From: Candidatus Pantoea soli
GTDB lineage: Bacteria; Pseudomonadota; Gammaproteobacteria; Enterobacterales; Enterobacteriaceae
Assembly (NCBI RefSeq): GCF_007833795.1
Contig: NZ_CP032702.1
Coordinates: 2,542,001-2,606,000 of the forward strand
Direction: 5' to 3'
Length of the DNA stretch: 64,000 nucleotides
Position 1 is the stretch's first letter. Every line of letters begins with the position of its first letter. The notes under the pieces were generated by a model that made no database searches, was not told where the DNA came from, and was given only the letters and a program-made list of their open reading frames with translations. This document shows, one piece after another, positions 9,142 through 18,652 of this stretch. The position numbers and the translations under genes were made by a program.

Positions 9142-9627
9142 TCACCGGGGTAAAAAACTCGACGTGCTTTTCAGGTAATCGAAAAACCACCTGATGATGT
9201 AACTGAACTGGGGAATGAGTTGAGACTGTTGCCAGTCCGGGCTTTTGGAAAAGCCGGTGAATGTATCAAGGAAGAAAAGAATGGCGGATACAATCAGCAC
9301 GCCACGCAACGCCCCGAAACAGACCCCCAACACCCTGTCGGTTCCCGACAAGCCGGTTTTTTCAACCAGCGAGCCGATCACATAGTTCACGATGGCCCCC
9401 ACTATCAGGGTGGCAATGAATAACACCGCAATCGCGATGCCGTTGCGAACCAGTTCGTCGTCAAAACCTGTAAACCAGACTGCAAGGTAGGCGTAATAAT
9501 GACTGGCGACAAAAAACGCGCATCCCCAGGTAACAAGAGATAAGGCTTCCCGGACAAACCCGCGAATCAGGCTGACCAGAGCCGAAAAACCAACTACCGC
9601 AATAATGACGTAATCAATCCAGATCAT
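9142..9627 (-). CDS. cvpA: Colicin V production / membrane protein CvpA
   Basis: Small inner-membrane protein with four membrane segments, 161 residues from the ATG at 9627 (MIWIDYVIIAV), matching E. coli CvpA. The frame is open further upstream, but that stretch covers the promoter and PurR operator, so it is not coding. First gene of the cvpA-purF operon. In E. coli it is needed for colicin V production and for envelope tolerance; its molecular role is not settled. Confidence 0.93.
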   Translation of the reverse strand: MIWIDYVIIAVVGFSALVSLIRGFVREALSLVTWGCAFFVASHYYAYLAVWFTGFDDELVRNGIAIAVLFIATLIVGAIVNYVIGSLVEKTGLSGTDRVLGVCFGALRGVLIVSAILFFLDTFTGFSKSPDWQQSQLIPQFSYIIRWFFDYLKSTSSFLPR

Positions 9628-9677
9628 GAACGCTTCCAGTACAGTGCATTTGCACCCCTGCATCCAGTTCGGGGCGC

Positions 9678-9706
9678 ATTCTAACAGAAAAAGAAAACGT
9701 TTGCGT
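9678..9706 (-). promoter_or_regulatory. cvpA-purF promoter with PurR operator
   Basis: The 16-bp window 9691-9706 matches the PurR consensus ACGCAAACGTTTGCGT at 14 positions. The minus-strand -10 element TAGAAT lies at 9678-9683, directly downstream, so bound repressor would block polymerase. This is the same arrangement as in E. coli: purine excess represses the operon. Confidence 0.85.
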
Positions 9707-9821
9707 AGGGTTTTCCCGTTCTGCATCCATAAAAAGGGCGATGAAAAAAATTTTCCTCGCCCGGTGCGTAACTCGTTATATAACTAACTGATTTTAAGTG
9801 ATTTAAACTTTACGCTTCGCT

Positions 9822-9881
9822 AAAAACCTGAGGCTAAGCCGCGCCTGTTACTGCCATCGGCGCGGCTTATCAGCACCTCAG
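9822..9881 (-). terminator. Rho-independent terminator after dedD
   Basis: On the minus strand the arms TAAGCCGCGCC and GGCGCGGCTTA pair over 11 bp, with outer CTGAGG/CCTCAG arms adding to the stem, followed by GTTTTTA. It starts within the end of dedD and closes the folC-dedD transcript. Confidence 0.85.
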
Positions 9882-10678
9882 CGCGTGCTGTACGGCTTAA
9901 TCACGCCGCCCAGCCCGGAGAGGCTCTGCAGCTCACTCAGTGAACCCTGCAGTTTGGCTTTCGACGCATCCGGCCCTACGTAGATGCGGGTAATCTGCCC
10001 CTGCACCGGCGTGGCGGGTACGGTATAGGCGCGATAGCCAGAGAGCCGCAGCTTCGCGACGATCTCACTCACTTTCGCCGCGTTTTTCAGCGCGCCCAGC
10101 TGCACCACAAAGGCCTGTCCGGCCGGTTCGCTCTGTTTCGCTGTCTCGGCCGGTTTGGCCGTTTCAGCCGGTTTGCTCTGCTCAACCGGCTTGCTCTGTT
10201 CAGCCACTTTTGGCTGTTCAGCCGGCTTCGCCTTCGGCGGCTCAGTCTGCTTCGGTCTGGTCTGCTCTGGCGTTTTCGGCTTCGTCGCTTCTGTCGCTTT
10301 CGGCTTCGTCTGCTCTGCCGCTTTTGGCTGCGCTTTCGGCTGAAGCGGCTGATGCACCGGCGGTGGCGTGACCACGCTCGGCGCGCTGTTTTGTACCGGC
10401 TGGGCATTGCCGCTGGCAGCGCTGCTTTGCGCCGGGGTCGTGGCCGACGACTGCTGCGCACTGCCCGCGCCTTCCGGCGGCTGCGACGGCAGCGGCTGCG
10501 TGACCGGCGGCACCATTTCACTGTCCTGCTGATCGTCCGGTTTGGGCACCAGCGGGATCGCCGCGAACTCTTCTTTATAGTGCTTCTTCTTGCCGTCCAG
10601 CAGTCCCGGCAACACGATGACGCCAATCGCCACCAGAATCACGGTACCGACCAGGCGGTTCTGAAACTTACTTGCCAC
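9878..10678 (-). CDS. dedD: Cell-division SPOR-domain protein DedD
   Basis: Bitopic inner-membrane septal protein: a short cytoplasmic N-terminus, one membrane helix (about residues 9-25), a long periplasmic linker and a C-terminal SPOR domain that binds denuded septal glycan (FVVQLGALKNAAKVSEIV onward). The start is the GTG at 10678, which aligns with E. coli MASKFQNRLVG and overlaps the end of folC by 11 bp. At 266 residues it is clearly longer than the 220 of E. coli; the extra length is a Lys/Pro/Glu/Ala/Gln-rich linker with repeating units such as KPAEQ, KPVEQS and KPAETA. Rapid linker expansion is the likely cause. Confidence 0.93.
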   Translation of the reverse strand: MASKFQNRLVGTVILVAIGVIVLPGLLDGKKKHYKEEFAAIPLVPKPDDQQDSEMVPPVTQPLPSQPPEGAGSAQQSSATTPAQSSAASGNAQPVQNSAPSVVTPPPVHQPLQPKAQPKAAEQTKPKATEATKPKTPEQTRPKQTEPPKAKPAEQPKVAEQSKPVEQSKPAETAKPAETAKQSEPAGQAFVVQLGALKNAAKVSEIVAKLRLSGYRAYTVPATPVQGQITRIYVGPDASKAKLQGSLSELQSLSGLGGVIKPYSTR

Positions 10679-11936
10679 TGCCGTTCTCCGCTGCCATCGA
10701 TTCCATAACCTGTGCCACGGTGTGGAACGAGCCACACACCAGAATCACATCCTGCGCCTGTGCCTGCTGACGAGCAGCCTGCCAGGCCGCGTCCACACTC
10801 GCATACGCGCTGGCAGCATCAAGGTGCGCCATCAGCGCCTGCGCCGACGCGCCGCGCGGGCCGTCCAGCGGCGCGCAGTACCAGCGATCCACCTGCGGTG
10901 CCAGCGCCGCCAGCGTACCGGCGATATCTTTGTCATGCAGCATACCCACCACCGCATGCACCGTGCCGTGCGCAGGCAGCTCTGCCAGACGCGAAGCCAG
11001 ATAGTGGGCGGCGTGCGGATTGTGCGCCACATCCAGGATCACCCGCGGGGCTTCGCTCACCGTCTGGAAACGCCCCGGCAGCAGCGCCTGCGGCAGCGCG
11101 GTGCGGATCACCGCCTCGCTGACCGCCAGTCCGGAAGCGCGCAGCGCCGCCAGCGCGGTGGCCGCATTCGGCAGCGGCACCTGCGGCAGCGGCAGGTCAC
11201 GCAGCGTGCCGTGCGCATCCTGCAGCGTCCAGCGGTCACCCTGCTGCTGCCACTGCCAGTCGCGATTGATCTGCAGCAGCTGCGCCCCTTTCTCCGCCGC
11301 CACCTCAGCAATGGTGTGCGGCATCGCGGGCTCGCCGACCACCGCCGGTTTGCCGCGGCGGAACACGCCGGCTTTTTCCCGGCCAATGCTTTCGCGATCC
11401 GGGCCCAGCCAGTCGGTATGATCGAGTGCAATGCTGGTAATGACCGCCACGTCAGCATCGACGATATTGGTGGCGTCCAGCCGCCCGCCCAGCCCGACCT
11501 CCAGAATCACCACATCAAGCTGCGCGTCGCGGAACAGATTCAGCGCCGACAGGGTGCCAAACTCAAAATAGGTCAGGGAAATGTCGCCCCGTCCGGCTTC
11601 AATGGCGGCAAAGCTGGCGCTGTGCAGCGCCTCATCCAGCTCTTCGCCCTGCACGCGCACGCGCTCGGTGTAACGCACCAGATGCGGTGAGCTGTAAACG
11701 CCCACGCGGTAGCCCGCCGCCATCAGCAGCGTTTCCAGCGTGCGGCAGGTGGTGCCTTTGCCGTTGGTGCCGGCGACGGTGAAGACAAACGGAGCGGGTT
11801 TAAGCAGGTCAAGACGTGCGGCAACGCGTTGAATGCGGTCCAGGCCCAGTTCGATGGCCTGCGAGTGCAGATGTTCAAGATAATGAAGCCACGTGGCCAA
11901 AGGCGACGTGGCTTGAGGAAGGTGAAGAGTGTCCAT
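10668..11936 (-). CDS. folC: Bifunctional folylpolyglutamate synthase/dihydrofolate synthase
   Basis: Adds glutamate to dihydropteroate and extends folate polyglutamate tails in the cytoplasm. It has 422 residues, as in E. coli, with the Mur-ligase-type P-loop AGTNGKGTTC near residue 56 and the segments LDHTDWLG and DVAHNPHAA. It overlaps dedD by 11 bp. It is separated from accD by a strong terminator, so folC-dedD form their own unit. Confidence 0.96.
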   Translation of the reverse strand: MDTLHLPQATSPLATWLHYLEHLHSQAIELGLDRIQRVAARLDLLKPAPFVFTVAGTNGKGTTCRTLETLLMAAGYRVGVYSSPHLVRYTERVRVQGEELDEALHSASFAAIEAGRGDISLTYFEFGTLSALNLFRDAQLDVVILEVGLGGRLDATNIVDADVAVITSIALDHTDWLGPDRESIGREKAGVFRRGKPAVVGEPAMPHTIAEVAAEKGAQLLQINRDWQWQQQGDRWTLQDAHGTLRDLPLPQVPLPNAATALAALRASGLAVSEAVIRTALPQALLPGRFQTVSEAPRVILDVAHNPHAAHYLASRLAELPAHGTVHAVVGMLHDKDIAGTLAALAPQVDRWYCAPLDGPRGASAQALMAHLDAASAYASVDAAWQAARQQAQAQDVILVCGSFHTVAQVMESMAAENGSGK

Positions 11937-11970
11937 TTGCCCGTTAGCTCTTTACGGTGAAGTGCATGAA

Positions 11971-11997
11971 TAAAAAGGCGCATCACGATGCGCCTTT
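11971..11997 (-). terminator. Rho-independent terminator after accD
   Basis: A nearly perfect inverted repeat, AAAGGCGCAT with its complement, forms a GC-rich stem. On the minus strand it is followed by TTTTTATT. It lies 11 bp after the accD stop. Confidence 0.85.
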
Positions 11998-12007
11998 CCG
12001 TTGCCTG

Positions 12008-12913
12008 TCAGGCTTCGTTGCTCTCCGGCTCAGCCGCAGGCTGATCACCATCCTGCAGCGGCGCTGGCAGGTTCATCATTTTTGCCAGCAGGCTGGCCAG
12101 CTTAAAGCGCATTTCCGGACGGCGGATAATCATGTCGATCGCGCCTTTTTCAATCAGGAACTCACTGCGCTGGAAGCCCGGCGGCAGTTTTTCACGTACG
12201 GTTTGTTCGATAACGCGCGGGCCGGCAAAGCCGATCAGCGCCTTCGGTTCCGCCACGTTAAGATCGCCCAGCATCGCGAAGCTGGCAGAAACGCCGCCCA
12301 TGGTGGGATCGGTCAGGACGGAGATGTACGGCAGACCGCGCTCCTGCATTTTCGCCAGCGCAGCGCTGGTTTTTGCCATCTGCATCAGCGACTGCAGGGC
12401 TTCCTGCATACGTGCACCGCCACTGGCGGAGAAGCAGATCAGCGGGCAGTTATCTTCCAGTGCCTGCTCGACGGCACGAACAAAGCGCGCACCCACGACC
12501 GAACCCATCGAGCCGCCCATAAAGGAGAACTCAAAGGCGGCAGCCACAACCGGCATACCGTGCAGCTGGCCTTTCATGACGATCAGCGCATCTTTCTCGC
12601 CGGTGTCTTTCTGCGCAGCCACCAGACGATCTTTATACTTTTTCGAGTCGCGGAATTTGAGCAGATCTTTCGGTTCCAGCTCGCTTCCCAGCTCTACCAT
12701 CGAACCTTCATCCATCAGGCTATGCAGACGCTCGCGCGCGTGCATACGCATGTGGTGGTCGCACTTAGGGCAGACTTCAAGGTTGCGCTCCAGCTCGGCG
12801 CGGTACAGCACCTGGCCACAGCTATCGCATTTTGTCCACACCCCTTCCGGGATGCTGGCTTTGCGCGAAGGCGTGGTAGTGCTTTTATTCAGTATGCGTT
12901 CAATCCAGCTCAT
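12008..12913 (-). CDS. accD: Acetyl-CoA carboxylase carboxyltransferase subunit beta
   Basis: Beta subunit of the carboxyltransferase that makes malonyl-CoA for fatty acid synthesis, working with AccA. It has 301 residues with an N-terminal zinc ribbon formed by KCDSCG and VCPKCD, then the crotonase-like domain with [11 protein letters not shown]. AccD is known in E. coli to bind its own mRNA through the zinc domain, and a short hairpin lies in its leader (12961-12980). Confidence 0.97.
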   Translation of the reverse strand: MSWIERILNKSTTTPSRKASIPEGVWTKCDSCGQVLYRAELERNLEVCPKCDHHMRMHARERLHSLMDEGSMVELGSELEPKDLLKFRDSKKYKDRLVAAQKDTGEKDALIVMKGQLHGMPVVAAAFEFSFMGGSMGSVVGARFVRAVEQALEDNCPLICFSASGGARMQEALQSLMQMAKTSAALAKMQERGLPYISVLTDPTMGGVSASFAMLGDLNVAEPKALIGFAGPRVIEQTVREKLPPGFQRSEFLIEKGAIDMIIRRPEMRFKLASLLAKMMNLPAPLQDGDQPAAEPESNEA

Positions 12914-12960
12914 TGATGACCTTTCTGTTTAATGCTGACCTGGTCCAGTCTTCTCGTTAC

Positions 12961-12980
12961 TGCTGAAATCACCTTCAGCA
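12961..12980. other. Hairpin in the accD leader
   Basis: TGCTGAA-ATCACC-TTCAGCA is a perfect 7-bp stem with a 6-base loop, about 48 bp upstream of the accD start. No T-run follows on the minus strand. It may be a structured leader element or a processed end. Confidence 0.4.
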
Positions 12981-13007
12981 GGCCGTAAATGTCGCTCATT
13001 AAACCAC

Positions 13008-13046
13008 AACCCGTTCACACTGTGGATAAAAATCTGGTAACGGGTT
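13008..13046. repeat. Inverted repeat at the end of dedA
   Basis: AACCCGTT and AACGGGTT are perfect 8-bp inverted arms 23 bases apart, reaching into the dedA stop codon. On the minus strand the second arm is not followed by a T-run, so termination is uncertain. Confidence 0.35.
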
Positions 13047-13707
13047 ACTGCGGCTTCTGCTGACGCGCCTGGCGGCGGTGACGCCACACTTCAATCACGC
13101 CTGGCAGTACCGACACCACGATAATGCCAACAATCAGCAGTTTCAGGTTCTCCTGCACCACCGGCAGATCGCCAAACAGATACCCTGCATAGGAGAACAG
13201 CAGTACCCACAGTAGCGCACCCGTTACGTTAAAGAGCGCGAAGTGGCGATACGACATGTGTCCCATGCCGGCCACGAAGGGGGCAAAGGTTCGCACGATT
13301 GGGACAAAGCGCGCAAGTATAATGGTCTTGCCGCCGTGGCGATCGTAGAAGGCGTGGGTTTTATCGAGATAACTGCGACGGAAAATTTTCGAATTGGGGT
13401 TGCTGAACAGTTTTTCGCCAAACAGCCGGCCAATGGTGTAGTTCACCGCATCGCCCAGCACGGCGGCAATCACCAGCAGCGTCACCATCAGGTGCACGTT
13501 GAGATCGTTACCCGGCAGAGCCGCCAGCGCACCTGCCACAAACAGCAGTGAATCCCCCGGCAGGAACGGCGTAACCACCAGACCGGTTTCACAGAACAGA
13601 ATCAGGAACAGAATGGCGTAAATCCAGACGCCGTACTGCGCCACCAGCTCGGCCAGATGCACATCAATGTGCAAAATGAAATCGACGATAAAGTGGATAA
13701 ACTCCAT
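13045..13707 (-). CDS. dedA: DedA-family inner-membrane protein
   Basis: Polytopic membrane protein of 220 residues. DedA-family proteins contribute to membrane homeostasis, and some members recycle lipid carriers. Family motifs are visible: [17 protein letters not shown] near the N-terminus and [18 protein letters not shown] in the middle, the latter with the conserved R and G residues. It sits between truA and accD as in E. coli, 27 bp after truA, and is probably co-transcribed with usg-truA. Confidence 0.92.
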   Translation of the reverse strand: MEFIHFIVDFILHIDVHLAELVAQYGVWIYAILFLILFCETGLVVTPFLPGDSLLFVAGALAALPGNDLNVHLMVTLLVIAAVLGDAVNYTIGRLFGEKLFSNPNSKIFRRSYLDKTHAFYDRHGGKTIILARFVPIVRTFAPFVAGMGHMSYRHFALFNVTGALLWVLLFSYAGYLFGDLPVVQENLKLLIVGIIVVSVLPGVIEVWRHRRQARQQKPQ

Positions 13708-13734
13708 AACAGCAAACTCCCTGACACTTTCCGG

Positions 13735-14547
13735 TTAAAAAGAATCCGCGAGGAACAACGGTCCCAGCGCAGGCTGCGGTAACGCAAAGTGGTCGGGATA
13801 ATCCACCGCCACCAGATATAACCCTTCGGCTTTCGCCGTTGCCGCCGCCAGCGTGCGATCTTTCGCCGCCAGCAGTTCAGCCATCCAGCTTTCGGGCTGA
13901 TTGCCGCAGCCAATTTCCATCAGGCTGCCGACAATATTGCGCACCATGTGATGCACAAAAGCATTCGCCTTAATATCCACAATCACGTACGGCCCCTGAC
14001 GCGTGACGTGCAGATGCATCAGGTTACGCCACGGCGTGCGCGACTGGCACTGCACCGCACGGAACGAGGTGAAGTCGTTCTCTCCTAACAGGCTCTGCCC
14101 GGCGCGGTGCATTTTTTCGGCATCGAGCGGGTGATAAAAATGGGTGATGCCTTTACCAAGAATGGCCGGCCGCAGGCGCTGATTATAGATAACGTAGCGA
14201 TAGCGGCGCGCGGTGGCGCTGAAGCGGGCGTGAAACGTCTCCGGCACGCTCTCTACCCAGCGCACGGCAATATCGTCCGGCAGGTTGGCGTTGACGCCGA
14301 GCGTCCAGGCGCTGTCGGCTCGGCGGGACGTGGTATCAAAATGCACCACCTGCCCGGTGCCGTGCACGCCGGCATCGGTACGACCGGCACAAAACACGCT
14401 GACCTCATGGTTTGCCACTTTGCTCAGCGCTTTTTCCAGCTTTTCCTGCACGCTGCGCACTTCATTCTGGCGCTGCCAGCCGTAATAACGGCTGCCATCA
14501 TACTCGACCCCTAATGCCAGTCTGAGGGGGGTTGCGTCTGCCAGCAT
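13735..14547 (-). CDS. truA: tRNA pseudouridine(38-40) synthase TruA
   Basis: Converts uridines 38-40 of tRNA anticodon arms to pseudouridine. It has 270 residues, with the catalytic aspartate in [11 protein letters not shown] (Asp58, corresponding to E. coli Asp60). The start shares one base with the usg stop (TAATG), indicating translational coupling. Confidence 0.96.
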   Translation of the reverse strand: MLADATPLRLALGVEYDGSRYYGWQRQNEVRSVQEKLEKALSKVANHEVSVFCAGRTDAGVHGTGQVVHFDTTSRRADSAWTLGVNANLPDDIAVRWVESVPETFHARFSATARRYRYVIYNQRLRPAILGKGITHFYHPLDAEKMHRAGQSLLGENDFTSFRAVQCQSRTPWRNLMHLHVTRQGPYVIVDIKANAFVHHMVRNIVGSLMEIGCGNQPESWMAELLAAKDRTLAAATAKAEGLYLVAVDYPDHFALPQPALGPLFLADSF

Positions 14548-15557
14548 TAATACAGGTACTCCTGCACCAGCTTCTCGGCGGTTTTCACAGCCATCAGCGC
14601 GCCGCCGAAGCGGATATTGTCGGCCACCGACCAGAACTGCAGCAGTTCCGGGATACCGTAATCGTTTCGCACGCTGCCGATACTCAGTGCGGCATTACCG
14701 GAGGCGTCGCTGACCGGCGTCGGGTAGTCACCCTCTTCGCTCAGGCTGATATCGTCGGCGCGCGCCAGCTCGTCACGCGCTTCTTCCGCTGAGAGCGGAC
14801 GCAGGTTCTCGATATAGACAATCTGTGCGTTGCCGTAGAACACCGGCGCCTGCACGCTGCTGACCGCAATCGGCAGCCCTTCGTCCTGCAGCACTTTACG
14901 CACCTGCTCTACCAGACGGCGTTCACTGGCCACGCTGCCGTGCTGATCGGTCTGCTGCGGCAGCAGGTTAAACGCCAGCTGGCGGCCAAAATAGTGCTCG
15001 TCTGCCGGCACGCCGTTCAGCAGACGCGCGCTCTCACCGGCCAGGCCATCTACCGCGGCTTTGCCGTGGCTGGAGGCCGAAATCAGGTTAGTGACCTGCA
15101 GACGGCTCAGACCGGCGGTATCCACCAGCGGTTTGATGGCGCTAAGCAGCTGGCTGACCAGCGCATCGGCGACGCTGATAATGTTGCGGTTGCGGTAATC
15201 CGCCATCACCTGCGGATTGACCTCGGGCACCACCAGCGGCACATCCGGCTCCAGCGCAAACAGATCGCTGCTGTCGATCACCAGGCAGCCCTGGCTGGCC
15301 GCTTCATCTGCATAGCGCGCGGAGGCTTCGCGACCGGCGGTGAAAAACGCCAGCTGCGCCTGTGACCAGTCAAAGCCGGCCGCATCTTCCACGCGCAGCG
15401 AGCGGCCGTCAAAACGTACGCTTTCGCCGGCGCTGTTTTCGCTCGCCAGCAGATACAATTCACCAACCGGGAACTGGCGTTCCGCCAGCAGTTCCAGTAC
15501 AGCGTTCCCTACTGCGCCTGTCGCGCCCAGTAGCGCAATATTCCAGCCGTCAGACAT
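14547..15557 (-). CDS. usg: USG-1, aspartate-semialdehyde dehydrogenase-like protein
   Basis: 336 residues, similar to Asd throughout: N-terminal Rossmann loop [16 protein letters not shown] and C-terminal dimerisation domain. The asd catalytic segment with its cysteine is not preserved: the expected N-C-x-T region reads [14 protein letters not shown]. It therefore probably lacks dehydrogenase activity, as proposed for E. coli Usg. GGAG precedes the ATG by nine bases. It lies between pdxB and truA as in E. coli. Confidence 0.92.
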   Translation of the reverse strand: MSDGWNIALLGATGAVGNAVLELLAERQFPVGELYLLASENSAGESVRFDGRSLRVEDAAGFDWSQAQLAFFTAGREASARYADEAASQGCLVIDSSDLFALEPDVPLVVPEVNPQVMADYRNRNIISVADALVSQLLSAIKPLVDTAGLSRLQVTNLISASSHGKAAVDGLAGESARLLNGVPADEHYFGRQLAFNLLPQQTDQHGSVASERRLVEQVRKVLQDEGLPIAVSSVQAPVFYGNAQIVYIENLRPLSAEEARDELARADDISLSEEGDYPTPVSDASGNAALSIGSVRNDYGIPELLQFWSVADNIRFGGALMAVKTAEKLVQEYLY

Positions 15558-15683
15558 GTTGGTTTACTCCAGACAATGACATAAAAACAGAAGGCGGTGA
15601 TGAGACCGCCTGATAATTAAGATAAATCCCCCGGCTCGCTGCGCACGGCAGCGGCCCGGGCTGGCACACCGTGCCGGGTGCGG

Positions 15684-16814
15684 TTAGCGCAGCAGTGTGC
15701 TGCGAAAGCCCAGTTTTTCCAGCATTAACGCCGTCCCGGCATCGTCACAGTTTACCTGCAGCGACGACCACTCGCGGCGCTCCTGATACTGTTTACGCAG
15801 GCGGTCGAATTCGCCCGGCTGACTGGCCACTTTGCGCAGGGGGGCATCATCGCGGCGCACATCATACACCAGATGCACCAGACGTTTCAGCGTCGCCTGA
15901 TCCAGCGTCCCGCGCAGCGTAACCGTCGCAAATTCCGGTGCCGGCAGCAGGGTCTCAAGCGCCACCTGCTGCGGCTGTCCGAGGAAATCGCACCAGGCTT
16001 CAAACACCTGCGTCGTGCCGCGCGCTTTTCCTTCCAGCGTATAACCGGCGATATGCGGCGTGGCGATATCCACCTGCTCCAGCAGCGCCAGATTGAGATC
16101 CGGCTCCGGCTCCCACACGTCCAGCACCACGCTGAGATCGCGACGCACCTTCAGCACTTCCAGCAGTGCAGCGTTATCCACCACCGGCCCGCGACAGGCG
16201 TTGATCAGAATGGCGTGCGGTTTCAGCGCCAGCAGCAGCGCGGTATCGGCCAGATGCCAGCTTTTATACTGGCCCTCTTTAAACAGCGGCGTGTGGAACG
16301 TCAGGATGTCCGCCTGCTCCACCAGCGTTTCCAGAGAATGAAACTCACCGGCGTCACCGCGATCGGCGCGCGGCGGATCGCACAACAGGGTTTTCACGCC
16401 CCAGGCTTCTAACCGTTTTTGCAGCCGGCCGCCCACATTGCCGACGCCCACTATCCCCACGGTGCGGTCGCGCAGGGCAAATCCATCGCGCTCCGCCAGC
16501 ATCAGCAGCGCGGAGAAGACGTACTCCACCACCGCAATCGCATTACAGCCCGGCGCGGCGGAAAAACCGATACCGGCCGCCGCCAGTGAGGTGTCATCCA
16601 CATGATCGGTGCCGGCGGTGGCGGTACCGACAAATTTCACGGACGTGCCCGCCAGCAGCGCGGCGTTGACCCGAGTTACCGAACGCACCATCAGGGCGCT
16701 GGCATCTTTCAGCTCTGCTTCCGGCAACGGACGGCCCGGTACGGCCATCACCTCTCCGGTGCGGCTGAACAGTTCACGGGCGTACGGCATGTTTTCATCG
16801 ACGAGAATTTTCAC
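15684..16814 (-). CDS. pdxB: Erythronate-4-phosphate dehydrogenase PdxB
   Basis: Second enzyme of the DXP-dependent pathway to pyridoxal phosphate, oxidising 4-phosphoerythronate. It has 376 residues, with the NAD-binding loop [12 protein letters not shown] near residue 120 and the 2-hydroxyacid dehydrogenase motif around [14 protein letters not shown], then the C-terminal PdxB dimerisation domain. In E. coli flk lies immediately upstream; here seven genes (araC-type regulator to tctA) intervene. Confidence 0.95.
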   Translation of the reverse strand: MKILVDENMPYARELFSRTGEVMAVPGRPLPEAELKDASALMVRSVTRVNAALLAGTSVKFVGTATAGTDHVDDTSLAAAGIGFSAAPGCNAIAVVEYVFSALLMLAERDGFALRDRTVGIVGVGNVGGRLQKRLEAWGVKTLLCDPPRADRGDAGEFHSLETLVEQADILTFHTPLFKEGQYKSWHLADTALLLALKPHAILINACRGPVVDNAALLEVLKVRRDLSVVLDVWEPEPDLNLALLEQVDIATPHIAGYTLEGKARGTTQVFEAWCDFLGQPQQVALETLLPAPEFATVTLRGTLDQATLKRLVHLVYDVRRDDAPLRKVASQPGEFDRLRKQYQERREWSSLQVNCDDAGTALMLEKLGFRSTLLR

Positions 16815-16871
16815 TGCGGCGGTCCTGTCTGCTTGAAATAATCGGGGCCTATCATGGCATAAAGCCGGGGA

Positions 16872-17651
16872 TTAGCCTAACCGGCTGCGATAGCGTTCCG
16901 GCGTGGTGCCGGCCTGCTGCTGAAACATGACAATCAGCGCCGAGGCCGAACTGTAGCCAAGATCGTGCGCGATGCGCTGCACGCTCCAGCCCTGCTCCAG
17001 CAGGGCAATGGCGCGCAAAAAACGCAGACGCTGCCGCCACTCGCTGAACGACATCTTCAGCTGCTGCTGACAGCGCCGCGCCAGCGTACGCTCAGTGGTG
17101 TATACGCGCTTTGCCCATTGTGCCAGCGTGGTGCTGTCGCCGGGGTTGGCCTCCAGCGCACGCAGAATGGGCGCCAGAAATTTGTCATCCGACACCGGCA
17201 AATAGCTGGTGTGCGCCGGGGCCAGCCGCAGCCGATCGGTCAGCACCTCACAGAGCCGCCAGTCGGCATCGCTCTGCGGCTGCGTCAGGCCGCGCCGGGC
17301 AAACTCATTCATGATGGCGTGTGCAATGGCATCTGCCCTCAGCAGGCAGGCTTTCTCCGGCATTCCGGTGCATAAATCAGCGGCGAGGTTAAAGGTGCGG
17401 AACTGCGCCAGTGCGTGGTTGTAGCTGCTGTGCCGCTGCCCGGGCGGGATCCAGATAGGCATATCAGCCGGGGTCAGCAGCCGCTCACCCTCAACATCCA
17501 TCTCCAGCACGTGGCCGGTGACAAAAATCACCTGCCCCCACGCGTGGCGATGCGGCAGATATTCCGTTCTGGCGTTGGTCTGTTCATAACGCATGAAGTA
17601 GCGCAGCTGCGGCGCATCGGCCGGTGGCTGATATTCAATCTGCTGGGTCAT
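16872..17651 (-). CDS. AraC-family transcriptional regulator
   Basis: 259 residues: an N-terminal cupin-like sensing domain (HRHAWGQVIFVTGHVLEM) and a C-terminal double helix-turn-helix (RTLARRCQQQLKMSFSEW, then IAHDLGYSSASALIVMFQQ). It is divergent from an EamA-type exporter, and the 95-bp gap contains direct repeats. This resembles other regulator/exporter pairs such as NimR/NimT. The effector is unknown. Confidence 0.85.
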   Translation of the reverse strand: MTQQIEYQPPADAPQLRYFMRYEQTNARTEYLPHRHAWGQVIFVTGHVLEMDVEGERLLTPADMPIWIPPGQRHSSYNHALAQFRTFNLAADLCTGMPEKACLLRADAIAHAIMNEFARRGLTQPQSDADWRLCEVLTDRLRLAPAHTSYLPVSDDKFLAPILRALEANPGDSTTLAQWAKRVYTTERTLARRCQQQLKMSFSEWRQRLRFLRAIALLEQGWSVQRIAHDLGYSSASALIVMFQQQAGTTPERYRSRLG

Positions 17652-17653
17652 TC

Positions 17654-17680
17654 TGTCCGGTCAGTAATGAATTTTGTCCG
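17654..17680. promoter_or_regulatory. Direct repeats, candidate operator between araC-type and eamA genes
   Basis: TGTCCG occurs at 17654-17659 and again at 17675-17680, in the same orientation and 21 bp apart (two helical turns), the usual geometry for AraC-family half-sites. The contexts are TTCTGTCCGGTCA and TTTTGTCCGATTT. Confidence 0.4.
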
Positions 17681-17746
17681 ATTTTAATTATCTGTTTTAA
17701 ACCGGTCAAACGTAAGCTAGCCGCGATACTTTTACGGAGCCGCATC

Positions 17747-18652
17747 ATGAATGTTTTTTTCCCGCTGATTGCCGTGCTGATCTGGTCAGTCAACACCATC
17801 GTCAGCAAACTGTCCGCTGACAGCATCGATCCCGCCGCCATCTCCTTTTATCGCTGGCTGCTGGCCCTGCTGGTCCTGACGCCATTCTGCCTGCCCGGCG
17901 TATGGCGCCACCGCCATACCCTGAAAGCACACCTCGGGCAGCTGCTGCTGCTTGGCCTGCTGGGCATGGTGCTTTACCAGAGCCTGGCCTATTACGCGGC
18001 GCATACGGTATCGGCGGTGATGATGGGCATTCTGGGGGCGACCATACCGCTGCTGACCATTCTGCTCAGCCTGCTGCTGCTGCGTCTGGCGCCAACGCGC
18101 GGCATTCTGCTCGGCGGCCTGCTGTCGTTTGCCGGACTGGTATGGCTGGTCAGCGCGGGCAATCCGGCACAGCTGCTGCATCAGCGCCCGGGCAATGGGG
18201 AACTGATGATGCTGGCCGCCTCTACCTCGTACGCGCTGTATGGTGTGCTGACCAAACGCTGGGCCATTCCGCTGCCCACCTGGCAGAGTTTGTATGTGCA
18301 GATTTTCTTTGGCGTGCTGCTGCTATTGCCGGGCTTTCTGCACGCGCCGGACGTGTCGCTGAACGCGGCCAATGTGCCGCTGGTGCTGTTCGCCGGCCTG
18401 TTTGCGTCTATTATCGCGCCGTTTCTGTGGATCCTCGGCGTACAGCGTCTGGGTGCCAGCACCACCAGCATCTTTATGAACCTGATCCCGGTATTTACCG
18501 CGCTGATTGCCGTCCTGTTTTTACATGAGCAGCTGCAGCTGTATCACTGGACAGGCGGCGGAATTACGCTGACGGGCGTCATGCTGGCCCAGCGCCTGAA
18601 AACGCCGCTGCGTAAGCCGCGTACGGTGCAGCCTCCGGTCAGGGAAAGCTGA
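17747..18652 (+). CDS. EamA/DMT-family exporter
   Basis: Inner-membrane protein with about ten predicted membrane helices arranged as two EamA repeats, 301 residues from the ATG at 17747, which has CGGAG upstream. DMT proteins of this kind export amino acids or small metabolites. It is divergent from the AraC-type regulator that probably controls it. Its 3' end overlaps the convergent tctE by 14 bp. Substrate unknown. Confidence 0.85.
   Translation: MNVFFPLIAVLIWSVNTIVSKLSADSIDPAAISFYRWLLALLVLTPFCLPGVWRHRHTLKAHLGQLLLLGLLGMVLYQSLAYYAAHTVSAVMMGILGATIPLLTILLSLLLLRLAPTRGILLGGLLSFAGLVWLVSAGNPAQLLHQRPGNGELMMLAASTSYALYGVLTKRWAIPLPTWQSLYVQIFFGVLLLLPGFLHAPDVSLNAANVPLVLFAGLFASIIAPFLWILGVQRLGASTTSIFMNLIPVFTALIAVLFLHEQLQLYHWTGGGITLTGVMLAQRLKTPLRKPRTVQPPVRES

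Noticed and set aside
10155..10343. Plus-strand open frame rich in Phe, Gly, Ala and Cys opposite dedD
   Set aside because: It is the antisense shadow of the Lys/Pro/Glu repeats of DedD; it has no ribosome site and no homology.
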